This document shows, piece by piece, positions 44,312 to 52,851 of a DNA stretch of 64,000 nt. Location of the stretch: NCBI RefSeq assembly GCF_027257935.1, contig NZ_JANZKW010000001.1, forward strand, positions 620,001 to 684,000. Direction: 5' to 3'. The position numbers were made by a program, and so were the translations under genes. Each line of letters starts with the position of its first letter. Within the stretch, counting starts at the first letter, position 1. Source of the DNA: Chitinimonas sp. BJYL2 (GTDB taxonomy: Bacteria; Pseudomonadota; Gammaproteobacteria; Burkholderiales; Chitinimonadaceae). Below the pieces are notes generated by a model, which saw nothing but the letters and a program-made list of their open reading frames with translations, was not told the DNA's origin and made no database searches.

Positions 44312-45532
44312 GTGCCACCTGCTCTCCTTTACACCCTGATCGGCCTCGCTGGCGCCAGCATCCCTACCAGCACCGCCTTGCTTAACCTGATGAGTGCCGT
44401 ATTGCTGGTGCTCGGGCTTGCGGAGGCTGAGAGCCGGCGCCGGCTTGCCGATGTAATGCGCATGCCCGTTGTCTGGGTGGGGCTGACCCTGGCGACCCTG
44501 GTCGTCATCGGGTGTTTCTGGGGGCCGGCGAGTACCCCGGAAGTCCTGCGCGAACTCGGCAAATTCCGCTGGTTGCTGCCCTTGCCGGTGTGGGTCGCCT
44601 TGCTACACACGCCGGAACGCCAGAAAGCCTTGGCCTGGGGCCTGGGTGCCGGTGTCGCCATTGCCGTGGGGGCCTCCTATCTGGGTGCCGCCTTGGGCTG
44701 GCCGACCCGCCACCAGATTCACGATCAGCTGGCCGTGGCCAATCCGGAAGCCTACCGGCAAAGCTGGGTCTACCTGCAGGCCCACATCTATCACAACTAT
44801 TTTGTCGGCATGGTGCTGTACCTGATCGCAGCTGGTTTCCTGCTGAAGCGCTGGTCACCCCGGATGCGGCCCTGGCTCATGCTGGCTGCCGCGATCCTGC
44901 TCGTCAATGCTTTCTGGATGGTGCAGGGCCGCAGCGGCCAGATCCTGATCTTGGTGCTGGCCATGGTGCTGATCGTGCAACGCTTTGCCTGGCGGGGCCT
45001 GCTGATCGGCGCCCTCTGTCTGGCCGTGCTCGTGCCGGCGCTTTATGTTGCCGCGCCGGGGTTTCGCTACGGTGTCGTCCGTGCCGCCAACGATCTGGAT
45101 CAGTTTGCCCAAGGCAACGCCAACACCTCGATCGGTGCCCGCCTGGATTTCCACCGCAACAGCGTGAAACTGATGGCCGAGCATCCCTGGCTGGGCGTGG
45201 GCACTGGTAGTTACCGTCACGCGTATCAGGCACTCACCGGCTACCGGGACTCCCTGCTCGCAAGCCACAATCCGCATAATGACTACCTGAGGCTCGGCGT
45301 GGAGCATGGCATTGCGGGACCGCTGCTGCTCATACTCTGGCTTGTCGCTGCCTGGCGGCAACTCGGCAAGGCAGAAACCTACCCTCGCTGGCTGGGTCAG
45401 GCCTTACTGGCGAGCATGGCGATTGCCTCACTGGGGAATTCGTTCTTTACCGACAATGTCACCAGCATAGGGGCCACCATGCTGTTGTCTGCACTGTTGT
45501 ATCCCACCCTCCGGAAACCTCATGACGGCTGA
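44312..45532 (+). CDS. O-antigen ligase-family membrane protein (WaaL/Wzy_C)
   Basis: A 406-residue protein with about ten to twelve membrane helices and the Wzy_C signature late in the sequence: GVGTGSYRHAYQALTGYRD followed by SHNPHNDYLRLGVEHGIAGP (about 300-345), which holds the conserved His needed for ligase or polymerase activity. Its site between a heptosyltransferase and a GT25 gene suggests a WaaL that attaches O-antigen to lipid A-core in the periplasm. The start is GTG 44312. A polymerase role cannot be excluded. It overlaps the next gene by 11 bp. Confidence 0.85.
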   Translation: MPPALLYTLIGLAGASIPTSTALLNLMSAVLLVLGLAEAESRRRLADVMRMPVVWVGLTLATLVVIGCFWGPASTPEVLRELGKFRWLLPLPVWVALLHTPERQKALAWGLGAGVAIAVGASYLGAALGWPTRHQIHDQLAVANPEAYRQSWVYLQAHIYHNYFVGMVLYLIAAGFLLKRWSPRMRPWLMLAAAILLVNAFWMVQGRSGQILILVLAMVLIVQRFAWRGLLIGALCLAVLVPALYVAAPGFRYGVVRAANDLDQFAQGNANTSIGARLDFHRNSVKLMAEHPWLGVGTGSYRHAYQALTGYRDSLLASHNPHNDYLRLGVEHGIAGPLLLILWLVAAWRQLGKAETYPRWLGQALLASMAIASLGNSFFTDNVTSIGATMLLSALLYPTLRKPHDG

Positions 45533-46277
45533 TGCCTTGCCACGGATCCATATCCTCTCGCTCGCGGATTGCACCGAGCGGCGCGTGCACATGGCCGAGC
45601 AGTTTGCACATCATGCGCCCGGCATAGCGTACGAATTCTTCGACGCGCAACGCATCTCGCGCCGCGAGGACTATCCCGCCGATTACGATGTGCGCGCCCG
45701 TCAGCGCCTGTTCGGTGACGACCTGCGCCCCGGCGAGGTAGGTTGCTTCATGAGCCACCGGGCACTATGGCAAGCCTGCGCAGCATCCCCGGACGCGGCA
45801 TGGTGCATTCTGGAAGACGATATCGTGCTCACCCCCGACTTCGTCCCGGCCCTGCGTGCACTCATGGCACACCGTCAAGATTGGGACATCGTCCGACTGA
45901 TGACCTTGTTGCCGCGACGTGGCGGATGGTGCCAGCAAGCACTGGATGCGAGCTACGCGCTGCACGCCCATGATCGCCCGCCATCCGGCCTGCAAGGCTA
46001 TCTGATCCAGCCGCACAGCGCGGCAGCCCTGGCCAAGCTTGCCGCGTCCATCGTCTGGCCCATCGATGAAACCGTTGATCTTTACTGGCAACACAAGCAG
46101 CGGCTGTATACCCTGATGCCCGCCGCGATAGACTTGGCCCCGGCGTTCAATTCCACTATCGGCCAGCGCAGCAGCAGCCGGCGCCCTCGCTGGCGCAAGT
46201 GGCAGCGCGAGTTGATCAATGGCTGGCAGGGCCTCTCCAGAAAACTCTTTAACCTCCGCCATTACGGGCGATGCTGA
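45522..46277 (+). CDS. Glycosyltransferase family 25 (LPS core/oligosaccharide type)
   Basis: A 251-residue GT25 enzyme, the family of Neisseria/Haemophilus LgtB/LgtE galactosyltransferases. Motifs: [16 protein letters not shown] near the N-terminus, [15 protein letters not shown] (about 72-86) and the acidic catalytic [15 protein letters not shown] (about 96-110). The C-terminus is strongly basic ([15 protein letters not shown]), fitting peripheral membrane attachment. It probably decorates the LPS core. The donor sugar is not determined. It overlaps both the ligase gene (11 bp) and metX (7 bp). Confidence 0.88.
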   Translation: MTADALPRIHILSLADCTERRVHMAEQFAHHAPGIAYEFFDAQRISRREDYPADYDVRARQRLFGDDLRPGEVGCFMSHRALWQACAASPDAAWCILEDDIVLTPDFVPALRALMAHRQDWDIVRLMTLLPRRGGWCQQALDASYALHAHDRPPSGLQGYLIQPHSAAALAKLAASIVWPIDETVDLYWQHKQRLYTLMPAAIDLAPAFNSTIGQRSSSRRPRWRKWQRELINGWQGLSRKLFNLRHYGRC

Positions 46278-47422
46278 TCATGGTGAACGATCCCCACTCC
46301 GTCGGTCTGGTGCAGGCGCAATGCGCCCACTTTGATGAGCCCTTCCAGCTCCAGAGCGGTGCCGTCATCCCGCAGTATCAATTAATGTATGAGACCTACG
46401 GCACCCTGAATGCCGAGCGCTCCAATGCCATACTGATCTGCCACGCGCTCTCGGGTAACCACCACGTCGCAGGCCGGTATACGCCGGAAGACAAGTACCC
46501 CGGCTGGTGGGACACCATGGTCGGGCCGGGCAAGCCGATTGATACCCGTCGCTTCTTTGTCGTTGGCGTCAACAACCTTGGCGGCTGCCATGGCTCCACC
46601 GGCCCTTCCAGCATTGACCCGGCCACCGGCAAACCCTGGGGCTCGCGCTTCCCCGTTGTGGTCGTCAACGACTGGGTGCAGACACAGGCCAGACTGGCCG
46701 ACCGGCTGGGCATCGATCGCTGGGCTGCCATCATCGGCGGTAGCCTCGGCGGCATGCAGGCGCTCCGCTGGACCGTGAGTTTCCCCCAGCGGGTACGTCA
46801 CTGCCTGACCATCGCCTCGGCACCTCGCCTCACCGCCCAGAACATCGCCTTCAATGATGTGGCCCGCAACGCCATTCTCACCGACCCGGATTTCCACGGC
46901 GGTGATTACTACGAGCATGGCGTTGTCCCGCGCCGTGGCCTGCGCCTTGCGCGGATGCTGGGCCATATCACTTATCTCAGTGATGCCGGCATGGGCGGCA
47001 AATTCGGACGCCAGCTCAAGGGCGATGAATACGGCTTCGGCTTTGAGACCGACTTCGAGATCGAAAGCTATCTGCGCTATCAGGGCGACCGCTTTGCCGA
47101 CGTGTTCGATGCCAATACCTACCTGCTGATGACCAAGGCCCTCGACTACTTCGACCCAGCACGCCACTTTGGCGGCAGTCTCCCCGCAGCGCTCGCTGCC
47201 ACCCAGGCCAAGTTCCTGGTGGTCAGTTTCGACAGTGACTGGCGCTTCTCACCCGAGCGCTCCAAAGAAACCGTCAAAGGCCTGCTCGATGCCAAGAAGC
47301 ATGTGAGTTATGCCGAGATTGAATCCGTACACGGCCACGACGCCTTCCTGATGACCGACGAACCCTATATGCGCCTGATGCGTGCTTATCTGAACCGTGT
47401 GGCAGAGGAGGTAGGCGCATGA
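46271..47422 (+). CDS. metX: Homoserine O-acyltransferase
   Basis: A 383-residue alpha/beta-hydrolase-fold enzyme acylating homoserine in methionine synthesis. The family signature [13 protein letters not shown] is present, the nucleophile Ser is in [12 protein letters not shown] (about residue 157), the catalytic Asp in FDSDWRF and the His in VHGHDAFLM. Whether acetyl- or succinyl-CoA is used cannot be read with confidence (proteobacterial MetX with MetW often uses succinyl-CoA). ATG 46271 overlaps the GT25 stop; ATG 46280 is an equally possible start. It overlaps metW by 4 bp. Confidence 0.95.
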   Translation: MLIMVNDPHSVGLVQAQCAHFDEPFQLQSGAVIPQYQLMYETYGTLNAERSNAILICHALSGNHHVAGRYTPEDKYPGWWDTMVGPGKPIDTRRFFVVGVNNLGGCHGSTGPSSIDPATGKPWGSRFPVVVVNDWVQTQARLADRLGIDRWAAIIGGSLGGMQALRWTVSFPQRVRHCLTIASAPRLTAQNIAFNDVARNAILTDPDFHGGDYYEHGVVPRRGLRLARMLGHITYLSDAGMGGKFGRQLKGDEYGFGFETDFEIESYLRYQGDRFADVFDANTYLLMTKALDYFDPARHFGGSLPAALAATQAKFLVVSFDSDWRFSPERSKETVKGLLDAKKHVSYAEIESVHGHDAFLMTDEPYMRLMRAYLNRVAEEVGA

Positions 47423-48030
47423 GCACCACGACTTACATACAGACCGACACCCTGCGCCCCGACCTCGCCCGCATCGCTCACTGGATCGCCCAGGAAACCC
47501 GCGTACTGGATCTGGGCTGCGGCGACGGCGAGTTGCTGGCTTGGCTGCGCGATCACAAACAGGTCAGCGGCTATGGCGTGGAAATCGATGTCGAAGGCGT
47601 CATCGGCTGCATCAGCCGCGGCGTCGATGTCATCCAACGCGATCTGGAGTCCGGTCTGGCCGGCTTCGAGGCCGACAGCTTCGACTATGTGGTCCTGTCG
47701 CTCACCATCCAGTCGATGAAACGGGTGGAGTTGATCCTCGACGAGATGCTCCGCGTCGGTCGCACCGGCATCATCACCTTCCCTAATTTCGGCTATTGGG
47801 AAAACCGCTGGCAGCTGCTGTTCGGCCGCATGCCGGTATCGGAAACCATTCCTTACCAGTGGTACAACACCCCCAATATCCACCTGTGCACCCTGCACGA
47901 CTTTGACGACCTGATCACAGCCCGCGGTGGCCGCGTGACCGGCCAGATGGTGCTGCACCAAGGCGAGCGGGTCGAGTTCCTGCCGAATCTGCGGGGTAGT
48001 CTGGCCTTGGTCCGTTTTGAGCGCGCCTGA
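47419..48030 (+). CDS. metW: MetW, partner of homoserine acyltransferase
   Basis: A 203-residue class I methyltransferase-fold protein that is paired with MetX for homoserine acylation in many proteobacteria. The SAM-binding-like motif is [15 protein letters not shown] (about 30-44), followed by GYGVEID and [27 protein letters not shown] and [16 protein letters not shown] are characteristic of MetW. The ATG overlaps the metX stop by 4 bp. Confidence 0.95.
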   Translation: MSTTTYIQTDTLRPDLARIAHWIAQETRVLDLGCGDGELLAWLRDHKQVSGYGVEIDVEGVIGCISRGVDVIQRDLESGLAGFEADSFDYVVLSLTIQSMKRVELILDEMLRVGRTGIITFPNFGYWENRWQLLFGRMPVSETIPYQWYNTPNIHLCTLHDFDDLITARGGRVTGQMVLHQGERVEFLPNLRGSLALVRFERA

Positions 48031-48083
48031 TGGTGATGATGTACGCAGCACCACACCGCGCAGGCAACACCCCCGTTTCCACC

Positions 48084-48695
48084 ATGACCGCTTTTGAATC
48101 CCGCTTGCCCGACCTGATCAACAGCCTTGCCAATGAAGGCTGGGCGATTTGCGACGACTTCCTGTGCGCCGATGAAGTGCGCGCCCTCCGCCAAGAGGGT
48201 GAGCGCCGTCTGGTAGCCGGCGAATTCCATCGCGCTGGCGTGGGTCGCGGCAGCGCTCAGCAAATCCGCGACGATATTCGCGGCGACGCAGTGCGCTGGC
48301 TAGACCCCCATGCGCCGAGCGATGCCGAGCGCTGTTATTGGTCGCGGATCGAGTCACTGAAATGCGAACTTAATCGCCAACTCTTTCTGGGTATCCGCGA
48401 AGGTGAATTTCACTATGCGAGTTACCCGGTCGGCAGCTTCTATCAGCGCCATATCGACCGTTTCCGGGATGATGATGCGCGGACTGTCTCGGTCGTTTGC
48501 TATCTGAACGACGCTTGGGAAACCACCCACGGGGGGCAGATCCGCCTATGGCTGGGAGCCTCACCCAACGACGAGTATCTGGACATAAGTCCGATCGGCG
48601 GGCGTCTGGTTCTGTTCATGTCTGACAGGTTCTGGCACGCCGTCCAGCCTGCCAACCGGGTTCGCTGGTCACTCACAGGCTGGATGCGCCGATAG
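48084..48695 (+). CDS. 2-oxoglutarate/Fe(II)-dependent oxygenase (prolyl-hydroxylase-like)
   Basis: A protein of about 203 residues from MTAFESRLP. The iron-binding triad is HxD in FYQRHIDRF and the distal His in DRFWHAVQPANRVRWSL, where the following Arg would bind 2-oxoglutarate. VSVVCYLNDAWETTHGGQIRLW is the usual prolyl 4-hydroxylase-like core strand. The substrate is unknown; related small oxygenases hydroxylate proteins such as EF-Tu or ribosomal proteins. An earlier ATG at 48030 overlaps the metW stop by one base and would add 18 residues; I cannot exclude it. Confidence 0.87.
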   Translation: MTAFESRLPDLINSLANEGWAICDDFLCADEVRALRQEGERRLVAGEFHRAGVGRGSAQQIRDDIRGDAVRWLDPHAPSDAERCYWSRIESLKCELNRQLFLGIREGEFHYASYPVGSFYQRHIDRFRDDDARTVSVVCYLNDAWETTHGGQIRLWLGASPNDEYLDISPIGGRLVLFMSDRFWHAVQPANRVRWSLTGWMRR

Positions 48696-48729
48696 GCGTG
48701 GCGCTCCAGCCCTTTACCTTGTTCGTGCC

Positions 48730-50100
48730 ATGACAATCACTCAACGCATTAAATGGTCAGATACCCCTGTCTGGCTGGTACTGCTGGTCATCACACAGTT
48801 CGTCCTCAGCGTCGGTCTCGGCTTGCCGGGACAACTGAGCGTGGACTCCATCATCCAGCTGTATGAAGGACGCACACTTCACTTCATTTCCTTCAACCCC
48901 CCCCTGATGTCGGTGCTGCTGGGCATACTGGACAAACTTGGCGGCGCACCCGAAGGGTTTGTTGTGTTGTCCGCCCTGCTGTTAAGCAGTGCAACCTGGC
49001 TGGCACTTGCGCCAGGACGATCCAGCCCGGCCTGGCGTCTGGTACTGGCAGGCTTGCTGGTGCTTAACCCGATCATGCTGCTGTACACCGGCATCGTCTG
49101 GAAAGATGTGCTGCTGGCCCATGTCGTTGTCCTTGCTTTCCTGATCCCCGCCCGTCTTCAGGCCCTGCACGGGCTGTCGCGCTGGTCAGGGCTGGCGGCC
49201 TTGCTGGTGCTGATGACCATCATGGTCGGCGTGCGGCAACAAGGCATCCTGTTTGCTGTTGCACTGAGCCTGCTGACTGCATGGCAGCTTTATCCTCGCC
49301 GTCTGATCGGGCTGCTGGTCGCTGCCTTGATGATTGCGGTACCGCCCGCGCTGAACAGCGCCATCGGCAGCTTTGCCCATGCGCGGGGACTCAATGCGCT
49401 CCCCCCAGGGGGCGAGGTGGGTCTCAAGATACTCATGCGCTATGACCTCGTCGGCATGCTGTCCCAGGGCGCTCCGGCATCCAGCGCCATCAGTCAGCCA
49501 GTGCTGGAGGAGCTGCAGGCCAACGTCCCAAAATACAGCAGCCGCCGGGTCGATACGCTTGATGGTCCCGAGAAACGCTATTGGGATGTTTCACTGGTGG
49601 ATACCTCCCGCATCTGGCTAGACCAAGTCCGCATGGATCCTGCCGCCTACCTGTCGCACCGGGCGGAGGTATGGCTAAGCACGTTGGGCTGGTACGGCGT
49701 CTCGCAGTGCCTACCCTATCATCGAGGCATTGCTGGTCCGATCAATCATCCTTTAGCGAACGAGGAGCTGACCGGAAAGCTGGGATTGGCACCTCACGAG
49801 GGCCGTTACGCGCAAAGAATACACAGAGCGGTAACGCGCCTGGCCGACACTCCGCTTTACCGACATTGGTACTACCTGCTCGTAGCGTGCGGTCTTGTGA
49901 TTCTGTACTGGCGCCGCCGGGACTGGGCGGCAACAACGCTGCTCAGCTGTACGATTGCTTTTGTCGGCAGCTATGCCTTGATTGGCATCGCCTGCGACTT
50001 TCGCTACAACTACACGCTATTGGTTACAGTCAGCCTGCTTGCAGCGAGAGCCCTTGCCATCAGGGCTCCCTCATCAACCAGCCGCGAAGTCAAATGGTGA
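48730..50100 (+). CDS. Multi-pass membrane protein, probable Gtr-type (GT-C) glycosyltransferase
   Basis: A 456-residue protein with about ten membrane helices. After helix 1 comes a polar loop SVDSIIQLYEGRTLHFISFN with acidic residues, and later YTGIVWKDVLLAH, a pattern seen in DUF6020/GT39-like membrane proteins. A large periplasmic loop lies around residues 215-355. It lacks a motif that fixes the sugar. It overlaps a gtrA-type gene by 7 bp, and a gtrB-like GT2 follows, so it occupies the third slot of a Gtr glycosylation cassette that adds a sugar to O-antigen or another glycan in the periplasm. Function is inferred from context. Confidence 0.72.
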   Translation: MTITQRIKWSDTPVWLVLLVITQFVLSVGLGLPGQLSVDSIIQLYEGRTLHFISFNPPLMSVLLGILDKLGGAPEGFVVLSALLLSSATWLALAPGRSSPAWRLVLAGLLVLNPIMLLYTGIVWKDVLLAHVVVLAFLIPARLQALHGLSRWSGLAALLVLMTIMVGVRQQGILFAVALSLLTAWQLYPRRLIGLLVAALMIAVPPALNSAIGSFAHARGLNALPPGGEVGLKILMRYDLVGMLSQGAPASSAISQPVLEELQANVPKYSSRRVDTLDGPEKRYWDVSLVDTSRIWLDQVRMDPAAYLSHRAEVWLSTLGWYGVSQCLPYHRGIAGPINHPLANEELTGKLGLAPHEGRYAQRIHRAVTRLADTPLYRHWYYLLVACGLVILYWRRRDWAATTLLSCTIAFVGSYALIGIACDFRYNYTLLVTVSLLAARALAIRAPSSTSREVKW

Positions 50101-50471
50101 AGTTGGCTGAACTATTCCGTTTTGGCGTGGTGGGTGGCGGTGTGTTTGCACTGGATACCGGCCTGTTTCTCATCGTGTACCATCTCACATCTCACGCCGC
50201 CCTGTCCAATCTGGTCAGCATGCTGGCAGGCTTTCTGATGGGCCTGTTTGCGCACCACCGGATCACCTTCAAGCAGCAACAACCACTCCGACTGGCGACC
50301 GCCTTACGCTACGGGGGTGGCTTCGCATTCAACCTGCTGCTGGGGACCGTCTTGCTATCGGTCAGTCTGGCCGCAGGCATGATGCCACTTTGGGCCAAAC
50401 TACTGGCCACTGCCGCCGTTGTCATCAGCAACTATCTGATATCCCGATACTTTGTATTCCGCGCTCACTGA
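50094..50471 (+). CDS. gtrA: GtrA-family membrane protein (putative lipid-linked sugar flippase)
   Basis: A 125-residue protein with four membrane helices and the GtrA pattern: LFRFGVVGGGVFALDTGLF at the N-terminus and NYLISRYFVF at the C-terminus. GtrA proteins are thought to flip undecaprenyl-phosphate-glucose. The ATG at 50094 overlaps the upstream stop by 7 bp, and its own stop lies 13 bp before the GT2 start. Confidence 0.92.
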   Translation: MVKLAELFRFGVVGGGVFALDTGLFLIVYHLTSHAALSNLVSMLAGFLMGLFAHHRITFKQQQPLRLATALRYGGGFAFNLLLGTVLLSVSLAAGMMPLWAKLLATAAVVISNYLISRYFVFRAH

Positions 50472-50484
50472 CCCGACTACCGAC

Positions 50485-51516
50485 ATGTCCTCCACCCACC
50501 CTTTGCCGCGAATCTGCGCCGTTGTACCTGCCTACAAAGTCCACAACTTTGTTGTCAACGTCGTGAACGGCTTGTTTGATTACGTCGATCACGTATTCGT
50601 TGTGGATGACGCCTGTCCTCACGCATCAGGTCACACCGTTGAACAGGCATTTTCGGGCCATCCTCAAGTCACGGTGCTACGGTTGCCAGACAACCTGGGG
50701 GTCGGCGGCGCCGTCATGGCCGGTTACAAAGCGGCAGCAGAGCAAGGCTTCGAGATCCTGATCAAGGTGGACGGAGATGGTCAGATGGACCCGTCTTTCA
50801 TCCCCTCACTGATCGCACCCATTGTGGCCGGCGAAGCCGACTACACCAAAGGCAACCGCTTTTTCGAGCCAGATGGGCTACGCAGCATGCCGCTGGTTCG
50901 CCTAGTAGGTAATGCAGGCCTATCCTTCCTGACCAAGCTGTCGACCGGCTACTGGCAGATCATGGACCCGACCAACGGATTCACTGCCATACACGCAGAC
51001 GTGCTGCCTTGGATCAAACTGGAGCGCGTGGCCCAGCGCTATTTCTTTGAAACGGACCTGCTGTTCAGGTTAGGGATTGTAAACGCCGTCGTGATGGATA
51101 TTCCCATGCCGGCACGCTATGGCGACGAGGTCAGCAACCTGAGGGTCGGCCAAGCCCTGACCGACTTCAGCCGTAAACATGCTGCCCGCATCGCCAAGCG
51201 GATTACGTACCAATACTTTCTGCGCGGCTTCAGTCTTGGATCGCTGTGTCTTGCGCTGGCTATGCCACTTATCCTGTTCGCCACACTGTTTGGCGGTTAC
51301 GAGTGGTATCGCAGTATCACAACCGGCATTCCCGCAACCGCCGGCTCCATCATGCTCGCGGCGCTACCTGCCATGGTGGGCATTCAGTTGCTACTCAGCT
51401 TCTTTAGCCTTGATATGGCACGGCATGCAAGCAAACCACTCTGGATATTGCTCTACCAACGAAACAATCACACCCGGCGAACTCACGCCCCCGAGAAACA
51501 GGGGAGCCAAAATTAA
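50485..51516 (+). CDS. Glycosyltransferase family 2, GtrB/Dpm-like polyprenyl-phosphate sugar transferase
   Basis: A 343-residue GT2 enzyme. The N-terminal GT-A domain has CAVVPAYKVHNFVVNVVNGL, VFVVDDACPHASGHT (DD motif), LPDNLGVGGAVMAGYKAA and the metal-binding IKVDGDGQMDP. Two C-terminal membrane helices (about 255-275 and 290-315) match GtrB/Dpm1-type enzymes that load a hexose onto undecaprenyl phosphate. It completes the Gtr cassette with the two genes upstream. Its TAA stop overlaps the stop of the convergent PhyH gene. Confidence 0.88.
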   Translation: MSSTHPLPRICAVVPAYKVHNFVVNVVNGLFDYVDHVFVVDDACPHASGHTVEQAFSGHPQVTVLRLPDNLGVGGAVMAGYKAAAEQGFEILIKVDGDGQMDPSFIPSLIAPIVAGEADYTKGNRFFEPDGLRSMPLVRLVGNAGLSFLTKLSTGYWQIMDPTNGFTAIHADVLPWIKLERVAQRYFFETDLLFRLGIVNAVVMDIPMPARYGDEVSNLRVGQALTDFSRKHAARIAKRITYQYFLRGFSLGSLCLALAMPLILFATLFGGYEWYRSITTGIPATAGSIMLAALPAMVGIQLLLSFFSLDMARHASKPLWILLYQRNNHTRRTHAPEKQGSQN

Positions 51517-52811
51517 TCTCTGCGCAGTTCGCTCCTATGAACCGCGTGGCCAACGAGCCCGGATGAGTCATAGAACACAACAGCACCATCCGCAAAGGTA
51601 TGTATTACCATAGAGCGACGTGGTAACTCAGGATTTCGCCGCACGCTACCCTCATGCATTAGGTTCTCGTGCCAAATTAGAACAGTTCCTTTTTTGGGCA
51701 AGTAGGGCTCCGCCTTCAAGCCATTTCGACTGACGAGCTCACGCCAATAACCAACGACTTTTTCACCAAACTCTCGCCAATCCCCGTTTACCTTGGCACA
51801 TGCAACATCATGCATGTAAACGCGCGGCAGTCTATGACTGCGCGGGTACACCGCCAACTCGCCAGAGTTCGGCACAACATCTTGCAATGCAATCCAGACT
51901 CCACACATGTAGCCAGCTGGAAAGGGGGTCAAATGCACCGTATCTTGGTGAGCATCCTGCTGACTGCCAAAGACATAAGTTAATGTCTGGCAGGGGCGCG
52001 CGGTCGCCCGATAGAGCCTGTCAAGGATATCGAGATATCTTCTATCCAGAAAAAGCTTACGCGCATTTTCATAATGCGTGTGCAAATGCTCGATGCGTTG
52101 ACTGGAACCATACTCGTACCCTTGATAATGCGATGCAAGAGCATCATCAATTTCCGAATTAACGGCATCAATTAACTCGTGATCAATTAAACCCTCAAGA
52201 ACAATATAGCCCTCAGTTACAAAATGTCTGAAATGGGCGGCGATATCGGCGGGAAGAGCGCCTGACGCCTCCCAGGCGGCAATCTGCTCCATTGCATCAG
52301 GACGGTCATACCAAGGCTTGAGAGTATCATCAGCATAATCGTAACTCTCTGCATCGCAAAACGTATCAACAACCAGCCCTACCTCGTTACGACGGAAATT
52401 GGCCGATACCGATTCCGCCAACTCCCCAACGTTGGATACATCAAATTCAACTTCGCCACGCCATAACTCGGCCTTTGTCTCGGCATCAAGCAAAGTAGCC
52501 ATAAGACTATGGGGGCCGTTATCAAGAACATGCGTATGGAGAGCAAACCAAGCTGTGCCCCCCCCGGCATCATCCAATGGAACCTTTCGCAATCCAATCG
52601 TTGCCCGATCTCTAATCAAGCAAATCTCCACCTCCCGACTGGCAAATTGACTGGCGCGAACATGGAATTGCAATTGGGCCAACCCCACTAGAGGCTGTGG
52701 AGAATTAACAAACTCCCACTGAACAAATTCGATCACGCCCAACATTTCCATACTTTTTTGCACATGAGCCTGCACCGCCTTAGAGGTGCGGCCAAACCAT
52801 TTCCTTAACAT
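51513..52811 (-). CDS. Phytanoyl-CoA dioxygenase (PhyH) family protein with extra N-terminal domain
   Basis: A 432-residue protein. Residues about 25-140 form a beta-rich region (LAQLQFHVRASQFASREVEI, AWFALHTHVLDNGPHSLMAT) that looks like a small sandwich domain. Residues about 170-430 are a PhyH-type Fe(II)/2-oxoglutarate oxygenase: GYIVLEGLIDHELIDAV, the metal HxD in AHQDTVHL, GVWIALQDVVPNSGELAVYP and the distal His in NLMHEGSVRRN with Arg residues after it. It is last in the wzm-wzt operon, 31 bp after the WbsX-like gene, so a hydroxylation of a sugar, acyl or lipid carrier in the polymer is the likely job. Local DNA is less GC-rich than the flanks. ATG 52811 is preferred over GTG 52820. 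Confidence 0.85.
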   Translation of the reverse strand: MLRKWFGRTSKAVQAHVQKSMEMLGVIEFVQWEFVNSPQPLVGLAQLQFHVRASQFASREVEICLIRDRATIGLRKVPLDDAGGGTAWFALHTHVLDNGPHSLMATLLDAETKAELWRGEVEFDVSNVGELAESVSANFRRNEVGLVVDTFCDAESYDYADDTLKPWYDRPDAMEQIAAWEASGALPADIAAHFRHFVTEGYIVLEGLIDHELIDAVNSEIDDALASHYQGYEYGSSQRIEHLHTHYENARKLFLDRRYLDILDRLYRATARPCQTLTYVFGSQQDAHQDTVHLTPFPAGYMCGVWIALQDVVPNSGELAVYPRSHRLPRVYMHDVACAKVNGDWREFGEKVVGYWRELVSRNGLKAEPYLPKKGTVLIWHENLMHEGSVRRNPELPRRSMVIHTFADGAVVFYDSSGLVGHAVHRSELRRD

Positions 52812-52851
52812 CACTTCCACCCCACATCAAGCAATCACTTGAATTGCCAGC

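Noticed and set aside
49581-50093. A frame upstream of and continuous with gtrA
   Set aside because: The first 171 codons overlap the membrane transferase gene in another frame and have no hydrophobic pattern; GtrA proteins start at the ATG at 50094.
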